DNA of 34,644 nucleotides from Amphiplicatus sp046296195 (GTDB taxonomy: Bacteria; Pseudomonadota; Alphaproteobacteria; Caulobacterales; Parvularculaceae): NCBI GenBank assembly GCA_046296195.1, contig JBKBLR010000030.1, positions 1-34,644 on the forward strand, read 5' to 3'. Below are positions 18,703 to 26,362 of the stretch, in pieces. Position numbers and translations under genes: made by a program. Within the stretch, counting starts at the first letter, position 1. The number at the start of each line of letters is the position of its first letter. A model generated the notes under the pieces. It was given only the letters and a program-made list of their open reading frames with translations, searched no databases and had not been told where the DNA came from.

Positions 18703-19520
18703 TGCGCGGCGGTTCCGTGGCATAGGCGTTGACGCAAGAAAGTCAGCACCTCGTCGCGCGCTTGCGCGGTCGGCTGACCTTCGCCATCGATGAGGTGCGC
18801 GGTCAACACGCTGTGTGGACAGCCGACCACGTCGCGGAAGAATGGGGGTGGATCCGGGTTTGCAGCGCCGTCCGGGAGCACCCGACCGACGAAGCGCGGT
18901 CCGAGCGCGGCTCGGTAAGCATCGAAGCGCGCAGCACGACAATGGCGGTCGCCTTCGAAGCGATAGGCGAGCACCGTGAGATCCTCACGGTCCAACCGTG
19001 TGCGCACGGCGGCAAGTTCATCGGCGTCGCTCTCCAGAGCGCCTGGATCGTCCAGCGGCAACGACGGTTGCGCCAGCACCGGCGCCAAAACCGCCGGTTC
19101 CAACAACATCGATAGAGCGAAGTTCCCCGTAAAGCACATGCCGACTGCGCCCACGCCCACGCCGCCGCACTCTTCGAGCGCTCGACGCGCCAATGCACGC
19201 AACCAAGCAGTCACGGGGCTCGCGCCGCGTCCGGCCAGCGCATGGAATTCGGCGCTGATGCAGGCCCGTCGCAATACGCCGAGCCCGGCCTCGGCTTGGG
19301 GCCAGGCGCCATCGGCGCCAAAAAGCGAAGGCAGATAGACAGTGAAGCCGGCCTGTCGGACCCAGCGTGCGAAACGTGCGACATCCGGGCTGATACCCGG
19401 CATCTCCGCCATCACGATCACCGCCGGTCCGGCGCCGGCGACAAGGACGCGCTTGCTCGACTCCCCGAAGGAGTAAGTTCGAACGTCGAAGTCTTCAAGC
19501 GGGTCGTCGAGTGAGGTCAT
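18699..19520 (-). CDS. Dienelactone hydrolase family protein
   Basis: The 273-residue product has an alpha/beta-hydrolase fold of the dienelactone hydrolase type. It shows AVIVMAEMPGISPDVARFARWV early, FTVYLPSLFG, the nucleophile elbow GMCFTGN with Cys129 as the expected nucleophile, and a late CPHSVLTAHL segment that could carry the catalytic His. Relatives cleave lactones or small esters; the substrate here is not evident. The ATG at 19520 matches related N-termini (MTSLDDPLEDF), and an ATG at 19535 is an equally possible start. The stop overlaps the start of the downstream oxidoreductase. The gene is divergent from the GlxA-type regulator, whose likely operator lies about 90 bp upstream, so it is the obvious regulatory target. 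Confidence 0.87.
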   Translation of the reverse strand: MTSLDDPLEDFDVRTYSFGESSKRVLVAGAGPAVIVMAEMPGISPDVARFARWVRQAGFTVYLPSLFGADGAWPQAEAGLGVLRRACISAEFHALAGRGASPVTAWLRALARRALEECGGVGVGAVGMCFTGNFALSMLLEPAVLAPVLAQPSLPLDDPGALESDADELAAVRTRLDREDLTVLAYRFEGDRHCRAARFDAYRAALGPRFVGRVLPDGAANPDPPPFFRDVVGCPHSVLTAHLIDGEGQPTAQARDEVLTFLRQRLCHGTAAQ

Positions 19521-19612
19521 TCCGTGGCGATCCATTGCGGTCTTCGATGCGTGAGAGGGCGGACGCCCCTCGTGATGGGCGAATTGTCTTGCTTGAAACG
19601 GCGGTGATAAAG

Positions 19613-19647
19613 TGTCCGATAGGACGTTATTCATGCGATATCGGACA
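19613..19647. promoter_or_regulatory. Perfect 9-bp inverted repeat, candidate operator at the regulator start
   Basis: TGTCCGATA at 19613-19621 and TATCGGACA at 19639-19647 form a perfect inverted repeat with a 17-bp spacer. The half-site centres are 26 bp apart, close to two and a half helical turns. A smaller palindrome GTCC-GATA-GGAC overlaps the left arm. The right arm ends on the A of the regulator's ATG, and the whole lies between the divergent hydrolase and regulator. It may be an operator for autoregulation and control of both transcripts, or a 5' hairpin that hides the start codon. Confidence 0.6.
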
Positions 19648-20627
19648 TGCAGGACTTCGAAATCCTTGTGCTGCGCGGGGCAAATCCCTGCGGCGTATCG
19701 ACGACGCACGACATCCTTGCGGCTGCAGCCTTGCTGGCCGCTCGCCAAGGCGTAGCCGCGCCGCGTTGGCGCTTTTATTCCCCGAGCGGAGGACGTGTCG
19801 CTTTGCAGGGCGGCATCGATATCGAGACGCGTAAACTTCCGGGGCGTAAGGGACGCAAGGACGCACTTCTGCTCGTGCCCGGGATCTGGGTGTCCGGGCC
19901 GCTGGAACTCAGAGCCCGGCTGCGTGAAGACGACTGTCGGCGCGCTGTGCGCAGCATTGCGGCGCACGTGGCGAACGGCGGACAAGTGGCTGCTTCGTGT
20001 TCGTCGGTGTTCTTGCTGGAGGCAGCGGGCTTGCTCGTCGGCCGACGCGCCACCACGGCATGGTGGCTGGCGCCCGAGTTGGCTCGCATCGCCCCCAATA
20101 CGACAATCGAGTCACAGCGGATACTTTGCGTCGATGGACCCGTGATGACCGCCGGAGCCGCCTTCGCTCAGTCGGACGTTTTGTTGTACCTCCTTCGCCG
20201 GCGCTTCGGCGTCAAGCTGGCCGACGGGGTGTCGCGCGTTTTGCTGCTTCAGGAACGCACAGAGCAAGCGGAGTTCGTGGCGCCAGCCATGCTATCCGGC
20301 GGCGACGCCTTGGTGGACTGGTTGACCGACCGGATCGAGAAAGCCTTGCCCGATGTGCCCGCAATATCGGAACTGGCGGAAGAGGCGGGTGTTTCAGAAC
20401 GCACTCTCAGTCGCCGTGTCCGTAAGGTCAGCGGCATGAGTCCCCGTAAAATGGTCCAGAGCATCCGTCTTCATCGAGCACGGAGCTTGCTGCAACGCAC
20501 TCATATGGGCGTCGAACAGGTCGCCGCCGAAGTCGGCTACCGAGACGCCACCGCGCTGCGCCGGCTCGTGCGCAGATGGAGCGGCGCTACGCCCAGGCAG
20601 ATCCGCAGCGCCTCCATGGTGGAGTAA
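19647..20627 (+). CDS. GlxA-type transcriptional regulator (DJ-1/PfpI-like domain plus AraC-type HTH)
   Basis: The 326-residue product has an N-terminal class I glutamine amidotransferase/DJ-1-like sensor domain (about residues 1-190) with the nucleophile-elbow region AASCSSVFLLEAAGLL. A C-terminal AraC/XylS double helix-turn-helix follows, visible as ISELAEEAGVSERTLSRRVRK and then VEQVAAEVGYRDATALRRLVRRWSGATPRQ. This is the GlxA architecture. The effector is unknown; such regulators usually act on nearby catabolic genes, here the divergent hydrolase/oxidoreductase pair. No good Shine-Dalgarno precedes ATG 19647, only AGGA about 23 bp away, so the message may be leaderless or a later start may be used. 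The inverted repeat at the start suggests autoregulation. Confidence 0.9.
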   Translation: MQDFEILVLRGANPCGVSTTHDILAAAALLAARQGVAAPRWRFYSPSGGRVALQGGIDIETRKLPGRKGRKDALLLVPGIWVSGPLELRARLREDDCRRAVRSIAAHVANGGQVAASCSSVFLLEAAGLLVGRRATTAWWLAPELARIAPNTTIESQRILCVDGPVMTAGAAFAQSDVLLYLLRRRFGVKLADGVSRVLLLQERTEQAEFVAPAMLSGGDALVDWLTDRIEKALPDVPAISELAEEAGVSERTLSRRVRKVSGMSPRKMVQSIRLHRARSLLQRTHMGVEQVAAEVGYRDATALRRLVRRWSGATPRQIRSASMVE

Positions 20628-21054
20628 GAGCATATTTGCAAATGCAGGACCGCCATGCCCGGAAGGCTCAAGCTGAGCCGGCCGCAGGACATGCCGGGAT
20701 CGAACTCCAGAGTCATCCCCGATGTTGTCCCCCCGTGATCGCCCACCTTATACGTGCTTTCCGTGATGGAAACCGGTCATTGAAAGGCATCGTCGCTTCG
20801 CTGCGGGCGCGCGGTCGCGCTTGCCAGGTTGCGATGAGTCACGGTCATCGCAACCTGGTGTTATTCAATACCCATTGAGAGTGCTTATGATACGCTCTTG
20901 TGCGGCTTCGCCGCGCGAGACGGGCGCTGCGCGCCACGATGATCGAACGACTTGCTTGAACCCGCGCGTCGCCGCGCGGACGTCCCATTTGGGTCGGCGC
21001 GCCCCGCCATCAAGGCCGGATAGGCGGCGTGCCGCGCCGGCTGAGCGGCGCCTT
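20628..21054. other. Gene-free tract between the regulator and kdsA
   Basis: This 427-bp stretch has no convincing gene. Short open frames exist but show no known motif, start signal or family resemblance. It contains the perfect 14-bp inverted repeat at 20824-20858, a small GCGGC-TTC-GCCGC hairpin near 20910 and further CG-rich half-palindromes up to the kdsA end. The left half is less GC-rich than the right. It may be the scar of an insertion that brought the neighbouring regulator module, but no transposase or attachment site can be recognised. Confidence 0.5.
20824..20858. repeat. Perfect 14-bp inverted repeat with 7-bp loop
   Basis: CCAGGTTGCGATGA at 20824-20837 and TCATCGCAACCTGG at 20845-20858 are exact reverse complements around the loop GTCACGG. 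The stem is followed by TGTTATT, a poor T tract, so it would be a weak terminator for the regulator, whose stop is about 200 bp upstream. It could equally be a protein-binding palindrome or the remnant end of a mobile element. Confidence 0.75.
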
Positions 21055-21921
21055 TCAGGCGTAACCGTGAAGGCTCGGCCGCGCCTTGGCGAGCGCATCG
21101 ATCGCAAGGAGGTCCTTGGCGAAGGCTTCGAACCGTTTGAGCGGGATCATGGTCGGCCCGTCCGACGGCGCCGTGTCGGGGTCGGGATGCGTCTCGGCGA
21201 AGACGGCGGCGACGCCGACCGCGACCGCGGCGCGCGCCAGCGTCGGCGCGAATTCACGGTCGCCGCCGGAAGAGGGTCCCTTGCCGCCCGGCTGCTGGAC
21301 GGAGTGCGTCGCGTCGAAAACGACCGGCGCGCCGGTCTCGCGCGCCATGATCGGCAGGCTGCGGAAATCAGAAACGAGCGTGTTGTAGCCGAAGCTCGCG
21401 CCGCGCTCAGTCACCAACACGCGGGCGTTGCCGGCGCCGGTGATCTTGGCGACGACATTCTTCATGTCCCAGGGCGCAAGGAACTGGCCCTTCTTCACAT
21501 TGATGGCCTTGCCGGTTTTCGCGGCGGCGACCAGCAAATCCGTCTGGCGGCAGAGAAAAGCAGGGATCTGGAGAACGTCGACCGCCTCGGCGGCGATCGC
21601 GCACTGCTCCCGCTCATGGACGTCGGTGAGCACCGGAAGCCCGGTTGTCTCGCGGATCTCGGCGAAGATCGGCAGCGCCTCCTTGAGGCCGATCCCGCGC
21701 GCGCCCATGGCGCTCGTGCGGTTCGCCTTGTCGAAGGAGGTCTTGTAGACGAGGCCGACGCCGAGCCGGCCGGCGATCCCGGCGAGCGCGCCCGCGCATT
21801 CGAGCGCATGGGCCCGGCTTTCGAGCTGGCACGGCCCGGCGATGATCGTAAGCCGGCGCTCATTGGCGATCTCAACGGTCCGACTCGCGGTTTTCAGCGT
21901 GACGACGGCGTCGGCGCTCAT
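21055..21921 (-). CDS. kdsA: 3-deoxy-8-phosphooctulonate synthase (KDO-8-phosphate synthase)
   Basis: KdsA condenses phosphoenolpyruvate with arabinose-5-phosphate to give KDO-8-phosphate for the LPS inner core. The 288-residue product carries family motifs IIAGPCQLES (residues 26-35), YKTSFDKANRTS, GLPVLTDVHE, IPAFLCRQTDLL, INVKKGQFLAPWDMKN, ERGASFGYN, VVFDATHSVQQPGG and ETHPDPDTAPSDGP. Cys31 in GPC occupies the position that is Asn in the metal-independent E. coli enzyme, so this should be the metal-dependent class. Length is normal. It is divergent from kdsD, which makes its substrate, across about 100 bp, so the pair can be co-controlled. Confidence 0.97.
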   Translation of the reverse strand: MSADAVVTLKTASRTVEIANERRLTIIAGPCQLESRAHALECAGALAGIAGRLGVGLVYKTSFDKANRTSAMGARGIGLKEALPIFAEIRETTGLPVLTDVHEREQCAIAAEAVDVLQIPAFLCRQTDLLVAAAKTGKAINVKKGQFLAPWDMKNVVAKITGAGNARVLVTERGASFGYNTLVSDFRSLPIMARETGAPVVFDATHSVQQPGGKGPSSGGDREFAPTLARAAVAVGVAAVFAETHPDPDTAPSDGPTMIPLKRFEAFAKDLLAIDALAKARPSLHGYA

Positions 21922-22022
21922 GCTGCGGGGTCCTTTGCCAAAACTCTCCCTTCGGCCGTAAATGGCCCGGCGGGCGGCGAAAGAAAAGCCGCCGGCGAGG
22001 AAAGGCGCCTCAGCGAAGATCC

Positions 22023-22976
22023 ATGAGCAAGCATCAAGACGCCGCGCGCGACGTTCTCGCCCTCGAAATCCGGGGTCTTGAGGCGCTCTCGGCGAGCCTC
22101 AATGAGGATTTCGACCGCATGGTCGAGCTGCTGAAAGGGACAAGGGGCAAGATCGTCGCGACCGGCATCGGCAAGTCCGGCCATGTCGCGCGCAAGATCG
22201 CCGCGACCCTTTCCTCGACCGGCGCGCCGGCGATCTTCGTCCATCCGGGCGAGGCGAGTCATGGCGATCTCGGCGTCATCGCGCGCGAGGACTGCGTTCT
22301 CGCGCTCTCGAAGTCCGGCGAGACGCCGGAACTGAGCGACGTGCTCGCTCATGCGCGCCGCTTCGCGATTCCGGTGGCGGCGATCACGGCGGCGCCGGGC
22401 TCGACGCTCGCACGCGCGGCGGATGCGCGCCTCATCCTTCCCGAGGCGACCGAAGCGTGCGGCGAGACGCGCGCGCCGACGACCTCGACGACGATGATGA
22501 TGGCGGCGGGCGACGCGCTCGCGATCGCGCTCCTGCGCGACAAGGGCTTCACGGCGAGCGACTTTCACGGCTTTCATCCGCGCGGCTCGCTCGGCGCCGC
22601 GCTCCGCCGCGTGCGCGACCTGATGCACGGGCCCGAGCACCTGCCGGTCGTCATCGACAGCGCGAGCGTCACCGACGCCGTTGCGGCGATGACGCGCGGG
22701 GGCTTCGGCTGCGCGGGCGTCGTCAACGCCGCGGGCGCGCTCGTCGGCATCGTCACCGACGGCGATCTGCGCCGCGCCTTCGGCAAGGCCGGGGCGGATG
22801 CCGCCGTGACCGCGATCATGACGCGCGAGCCGAAAACGGTGACGCCGGAAACGCTCGCGGGCGAGGCGCTCGGCATCCTGTCGCGCGGCAAGATCACCGC
22901 GCTTTTCGTCGTCGAGGGCGGCAGGCCGGTCGGCCTGCTGCACGTTCATGACTGTCTGTCGACCGGCGTGCTGTAA
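22023..22976 (+). CDS. kdsD: Arabinose-5-phosphate isomerase (KpsF/GutQ family)
   Basis: This enzyme converts ribulose-5-phosphate to arabinose-5-phosphate, the first step toward KDO. The 317-residue product has an N-terminal SIS sugar-isomerase domain (GKIVATGIGKSGHVARKIA, STGAPAIFVHPGEASHGDLG, ALSKSGETPEL). The ACGETRAPTTSTTMMMAAGDALA segment and DFHGFHPRGSLG follow, then two CBS domains from about residue 200 (VTDAVAAMTRGGFGCAGVV, GIVTDGDLRRAF, IMTREPKTVTPETLAGEAL, ALFVVEGGRPVGLLHVHD). This is the standard KdsD architecture. The ATG at 22023 starts the usual N-terminus. It ends 3 bp before the convergent hypothetical gene. Confidence 0.96.
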   Translation: MSKHQDAARDVLALEIRGLEALSASLNEDFDRMVELLKGTRGKIVATGIGKSGHVARKIAATLSSTGAPAIFVHPGEASHGDLGVIAREDCVLALSKSGETPELSDVLAHARRFAIPVAAITAAPGSTLARAADARLILPEATEACGETRAPTTSTTMMMAAGDALAIALLRDKGFTASDFHGFHPRGSLGAALRRVRDLMHGPEHLPVVIDSASVTDAVAAMTRGGFGCAGVVNAAGALVGIVTDGDLRRAFGKAGADAAVTAIMTREPKTVTPETLAGEALGILSRGKITALFVVEGGRPVGLLHVHDCLSTGVL

Positions 22977-22979
22977 GCC

Positions 22980-23435
22980 TCACCGGCGCCGGCGCCGCAG
23001 GCCGCCGAGGAGTTTGGCCGGCACGCTCGCCGCCTCCTTCGCCGCTTCGAGATTGCGCGCGGCGCGGTCCTGCTCCTCATGCGAGATGATCTCGACCTCG
23101 GCTTCGGGCGTCGTCTCGCGCGCGCTGACCCGGGTCGGCGGCGCGGCGGGTTTGGCGTCGGGCGAAGCGGCGGAGGCGCGCTCGGCGCCGCGTTCGACCT
23201 TGGCCGCAAGCTGGCGCGCTTCGACCGCGAAATCCTGCGCCGAGCGGAGGAGCCCTTCGGCTTCGGCGCGCGCGCGCCGGGCGCTCGTCGCCGCGCGGCC
23301 CGTCATCACCATCATCGCCAGGGAAAAGACGAAAGATGCGACCGTCGCCGCCAGGATGACAAGCTGCACGGCGACGACATCCTGCGCGAAGAGCTCGCCG
23401 AGCCCCAGAGCAGACGCGATCATTTCACCAGACAT
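22980..23435 (-). CDS. Hypothetical single-pass membrane protein with coiled-coil region
   Basis: The 151-residue product has one strong membrane segment (about residues 23-45, VQLVILAATVASFVFSLAMM). A long Ala/Glu/Arg-rich helix likely to form a coiled coil (about 50-90, ARRARAEAEGLLRSAQDFAVEARQ in part) follows, then a Pro/Ala-rich stretch and a very basic C-terminus ending in a run of Arg. I do not recognise a family. The topology suggests a membrane-tethered scaffold with a cytoplasmic tail, but that is inference. It is convergent with kdsD and divergent from the photolyase with about 90 bp between starts. Coding status is supported by the coherent topology and by fitting the gap exactly. 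Confidence 0.65.
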   Translation of the reverse strand: MSGEMIASALGLGELFAQDVVAVQLVILAATVASFVFSLAMMVMTGRAATSARRARAEAEGLLRSAQDFAVEARQLAAKVERGAERASAASPDAKPAAPPTRVSARETTPEAEVEIISHEEQDRAARNLEAAKEAASVPAKLLGGLRRRRR

Positions 23436-23525
23436 TCGGCACGCCCCCTCAACGCGAAAACTGCCGCTAGACTACCGCCGCCCGCCCGGCCGGTCCACCG
23501 TCGCAAGGCCCGCGTATAGCCAGCC

Positions 23526-24974
23526 GTGACCCCGTCCCCCGCCATCGTCTGGTTCCGCAAGGACCTCCGGATCGCCGACAACCCGGCGTTGTGCGCCGCG
23601 ATCGCCCGCGGCGGGCCGGTGATCGGGCTTTATATCCTTGAGGAGGGGCGGTTCCTGTCGCCGCGCGGCGCCCAGCGCTGGTTCCTCCACCATGCGCTGG
23701 ACGCCCTGTCAGGCCGGCTCGCGTCGATCGGCATCCCGCTCGTTTTCCGGCGCGGCGAGGCCGGGCGGGAACTCTCAGCCCTGATCCGCGAGTCCGGCGG
23801 CGGCGCCGTGTTCTGGAACCGCCGCTATGCCGCCGAGGAAATCGCCGAGGACAAGGCGGTCAAGGCGAGCCTTGCCGCCGCGGGCGTCGAAACCCAGTCC
23901 TTCAACGGCGCGCTTCTTCGCGAGCCGTGGGAAGTGAAATCGAAAACCGGCGGCCCCTATCGCGTCTATACCCCGTTCTGGAACGCGCTGCGCGCGATGG
24001 GTCCGGGGCGCGAGCCTTTGAGCGCGCCGGTCAAGAAGTGTCCGCCGTCGCCGCGGCCATCTTCGCTCGCGCTCGCTGACCTCGGCCTCTTGCCGCAAAA
24101 GCCGAACTGGGCGCGCGAATTTCCCGGCCAGTGGACGCCCTCCGAATTGGGCGCCGAGGCGGCGCTCGGCGCCTTTCTCGCCAAAGCGGCGAAATCCTAC
24201 GCCGAGGACCGCAACCGCCCGGACCGTGCCGGAACCTCGCGCCTGTCGCCGCATCTTGCCGTCGGCACGATCAGCCCCGTCGCCGTCTGGCGGCGCATGG
24301 CGGCGGCGATCGAAGCGGGGGCCGTCCCCGAGGGCGAGGGCTGGAAATTCCTCTCCGAGATCGCCTGGCGCGAATTCGCCTCGCACCTTCTCTATTTCCA
24401 TCCGGACATGGCGACCGCGCCCTTGCGTCCGGAGTTCGCGGATTTTCCCTGGCGCGAAGACGCGGCCGCGCTTGAAGCCTGGAAGCGCGGGATGACCGGC
24501 GTGCCGATCGTCGACGCCGGCATGCGCGAGCTCTGGCGCACCGGCTGGATGCACAACCGTGTACGGATGATCGCCGCGAGCTTTCTCGTGAAGAACCTCC
24601 TCGTCCACTGGCGCGAGGGCGAGCGCTGGTTCTGGGACACCCTCGTCGACGCCGACGCCGGCAACAACGCCGCGAGCTGGCAGTGGGTCGCGGGGTCCGG
24701 CGCCGACGCCGCGCCCTATTTCCGCATCTTCAATCCGGTGACGCAGGGCGAGAAATTCGATCCCGACGGCGCCTATGTCCGCCGCTACGTCCCCGAGCTC
24801 GCCGGACTGCCCGCCGAAACGATCCACCAGCCCTGGACGGCGTCGGAGCAGGCCCTGAAGCGCGCGAAGGTTGAACTGGGGCGCACCTACCCCGCGCCGA
24901 TCGTCGATCTCGGCGAAACCCGCCGGCGCGCCCTCGCGGCCTATGACGCCATGCGCCAGGGCGCGGCTTCATGA
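23526..24974 (+). CDS. phrB: Deoxyribodipyrimidine photolyase (cryptochrome/photolyase family)
   Basis: Photolyase uses FADH- and light to split UV-induced pyrimidine dimers. The 482-residue product has the N-terminal antenna-binding domain (PAIVWFRKDLRIADNPAL). The FAD-binding helical domain has TSRLSPHLAVGTISP, EIAWREFASHLLYFHP, GVPIVDAGMRELWRTGWMHNRVRMIAASFLVKN-type motifs, DADAGNNAASWQWVAGSGADAAPYFRIFNP, and KFDPDGAYVRRYVPEL, all hallmarks of class I CPD photolyases. The start is GTG at 23526, consistent with the family N-terminus. The downstream cfa gene starts 27 bp after the stop, so an operon is likely. Confidence 0.96.
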   Translation: MTPSPAIVWFRKDLRIADNPALCAAIARGGPVIGLYILEEGRFLSPRGAQRWFLHHALDALSGRLASIGIPLVFRRGEAGRELSALIRESGGGAVFWNRRYAAEEIAEDKAVKASLAAAGVETQSFNGALLREPWEVKSKTGGPYRVYTPFWNALRAMGPGREPLSAPVKKCPPSPRPSSLALADLGLLPQKPNWAREFPGQWTPSELGAEAALGAFLAKAAKSYAEDRNRPDRAGTSRLSPHLAVGTISPVAVWRRMAAAIEAGAVPEGEGWKFLSEIAWREFASHLLYFHPDMATAPLRPEFADFPWREDAAALEAWKRGMTGVPIVDAGMRELWRTGWMHNRVRMIAASFLVKNLLVHWREGERWFWDTLVDADAGNNAASWQWVAGSGADAAPYFRIFNPVTQGEKFDPDGAYVRRYVPELAGLPAETIHQPWTASEQALKRAKVELGRTYPAPIVDLGETRRRALAAYDAMRQGAAS

Positions 24975-25001
24975 CTTGCAGGAAAGGCTCAAAGACCTAA
25001 T

Positions 25002-26261
25002 ATGAACGCCATGACGCTCACCTCGCTCGCCGCCGCCGGGGCGATCGAAGTCACCCCGGCCGACCGCGACCGCATCCTCGCCGGCGCGCCGCTGTTTTTT
25101 CGGCTGGCGGCGAACATGGCGTCCCGCATCCGCTACGGTTCGCTGATCTTCCTGCTGCCGGACGGGCGCAAGCTGAAATTCACCGGCCAGTTCGAGCAGG
25201 ACCAGATCGGCGTCATCGAGGTGCGCGACTTTCGCTTCGCGCGACGGTCGGTGATGGGCGGCGGCGCCGGCTTCTTTGAAACGTATGCGGACGGTTACTG
25301 GGACACGCCGGACCTCACCATGGTCCTCTATGTGTTCGCGCGCAACGCCGATTATGTGCACGAAGCGCTGACCGCGGTTCCGATCGCGCGCTTCTTCATG
25401 CGCCTCAAGCACCAGATGAACCGCAACACGCGCTCGGGATCGAAGCGCAACATCATGGCGCATTACGATCTCGGCAATGAGTTCTACGAGAAGTGGCTCG
25501 ACGGCACGATGACCTATTCCTCGGCGCGTTTTCCAGCGCCAGGCGCCGATCTCGCCGCCGCGCAGCGCAACAAATATCTGACGCTCGCCCGCTCGATCGA
25601 CCTTAAGGCGGGTGACAGCGTCCTCGAGATCGGCTCGGGTTGGGGCGGCTTTGCGGAATTCGCCGCGCGTGAAGTCGGCGCCAAAGTGACGGGCCTCACC
25701 ATCTCGCCGGCGCAGCTCGACTACGCCCGCCAGCGGATCTTCCGCCAGGGCCTCGCCGACCGCGTCGAATTCCGCCTGCAGGATTATCGCGACGCAACGG
25801 GCGCCTTCGACAAGATCGCCTCGATCGAGATGTTCGAGGCGGTCGGGCGCGAATACTGGCCGACCTATTTCGGCAAGGTTCGCGACCTTCTGAAGCCCGG
25901 CGGCGCGGCGGGCCTGCAGATCATCACCATCGCCGACCGCTTCTTCGACGCCTATGCGCGCAGCTCCGACTTCATCCAGCAATATGTCTTTCCGGGCGGC
26001 ATGCTGCCCTCGCCCTCGGCGCTCAAGGCCGAGATCGCCCGCGCCGGGCTCATATGGAAGGGCGAGGCGGAATTCGGCCTCGATTACGCCCAGACGCTCG
26101 CCGAATGGCATCGGCGCTTCCTCGACGCCTGGCATGACATCGTCGCGATGGGCTTCGACGAGCGCTTCAAGAAGCTCTGGCGCTTCTATCTCAGCTATTG
26201 CGAAGCCGGCTTCCGCGCCCGCACGACCGACGTCATGCAGGTGACGCTCGCCCGGGCGTGA
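25002..26261 (+). CDS. cfa: Cyclopropane-fatty-acyl-phospholipid synthase
   Basis: The enzyme methylenates unsaturated acyl chains of membrane phospholipids with S-adenosylmethionine, usually in stress or stationary phase. The 419-residue product has the N-terminal lipid-binding region, then HYDLGNEFYEKWLDGTMTYSSA near residue 150. The SAM-binding motif VLEIGSGWGGFAEFAA lies near 207-222, followed by GLTISPAQLDYARQR, FDKIASIEMFEAVGREYW, and the C-terminal FIQQYVFPGGMLPS and WHRRF segments typical of Cfa. Length is normal. It follows phrB closely; the pairing joins two stress functions, though a shared regulator is not visible. Confidence 0.95.
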   Translation: MNAMTLTSLAAAGAIEVTPADRDRILAGAPLFFRLAANMASRIRYGSLIFLLPDGRKLKFTGQFEQDQIGVIEVRDFRFARRSVMGGGAGFFETYADGYWDTPDLTMVLYVFARNADYVHEALTAVPIARFFMRLKHQMNRNTRSGSKRNIMAHYDLGNEFYEKWLDGTMTYSSARFPAPGADLAAAQRNKYLTLARSIDLKAGDSVLEIGSGWGGFAEFAAREVGAKVTGLTISPAQLDYARQRIFRQGLADRVEFRLQDYRDATGAFDKIASIEMFEAVGREYWPTYFGKVRDLLKPGGAAGLQIITIADRFFDAYARSSDFIQQYVFPGGMLPSPSALKAEIARAGLIWKGEAEFGLDYAQTLAEWHRRFLDAWHDIVAMGFDERFKKLWRFYLSYCEAGFRARTTDVMQVTLARA

Positions 26262-26362
26262 CGGCCAAGCGCGGCTGAAACGCGGTTCAGAATTTTTCCG
26301 GCGGGCGCTTGTCCCGGTTGAGGCATAGGGCGAAGCCGCTATGCTTCGGCCCGGAGACCGCC

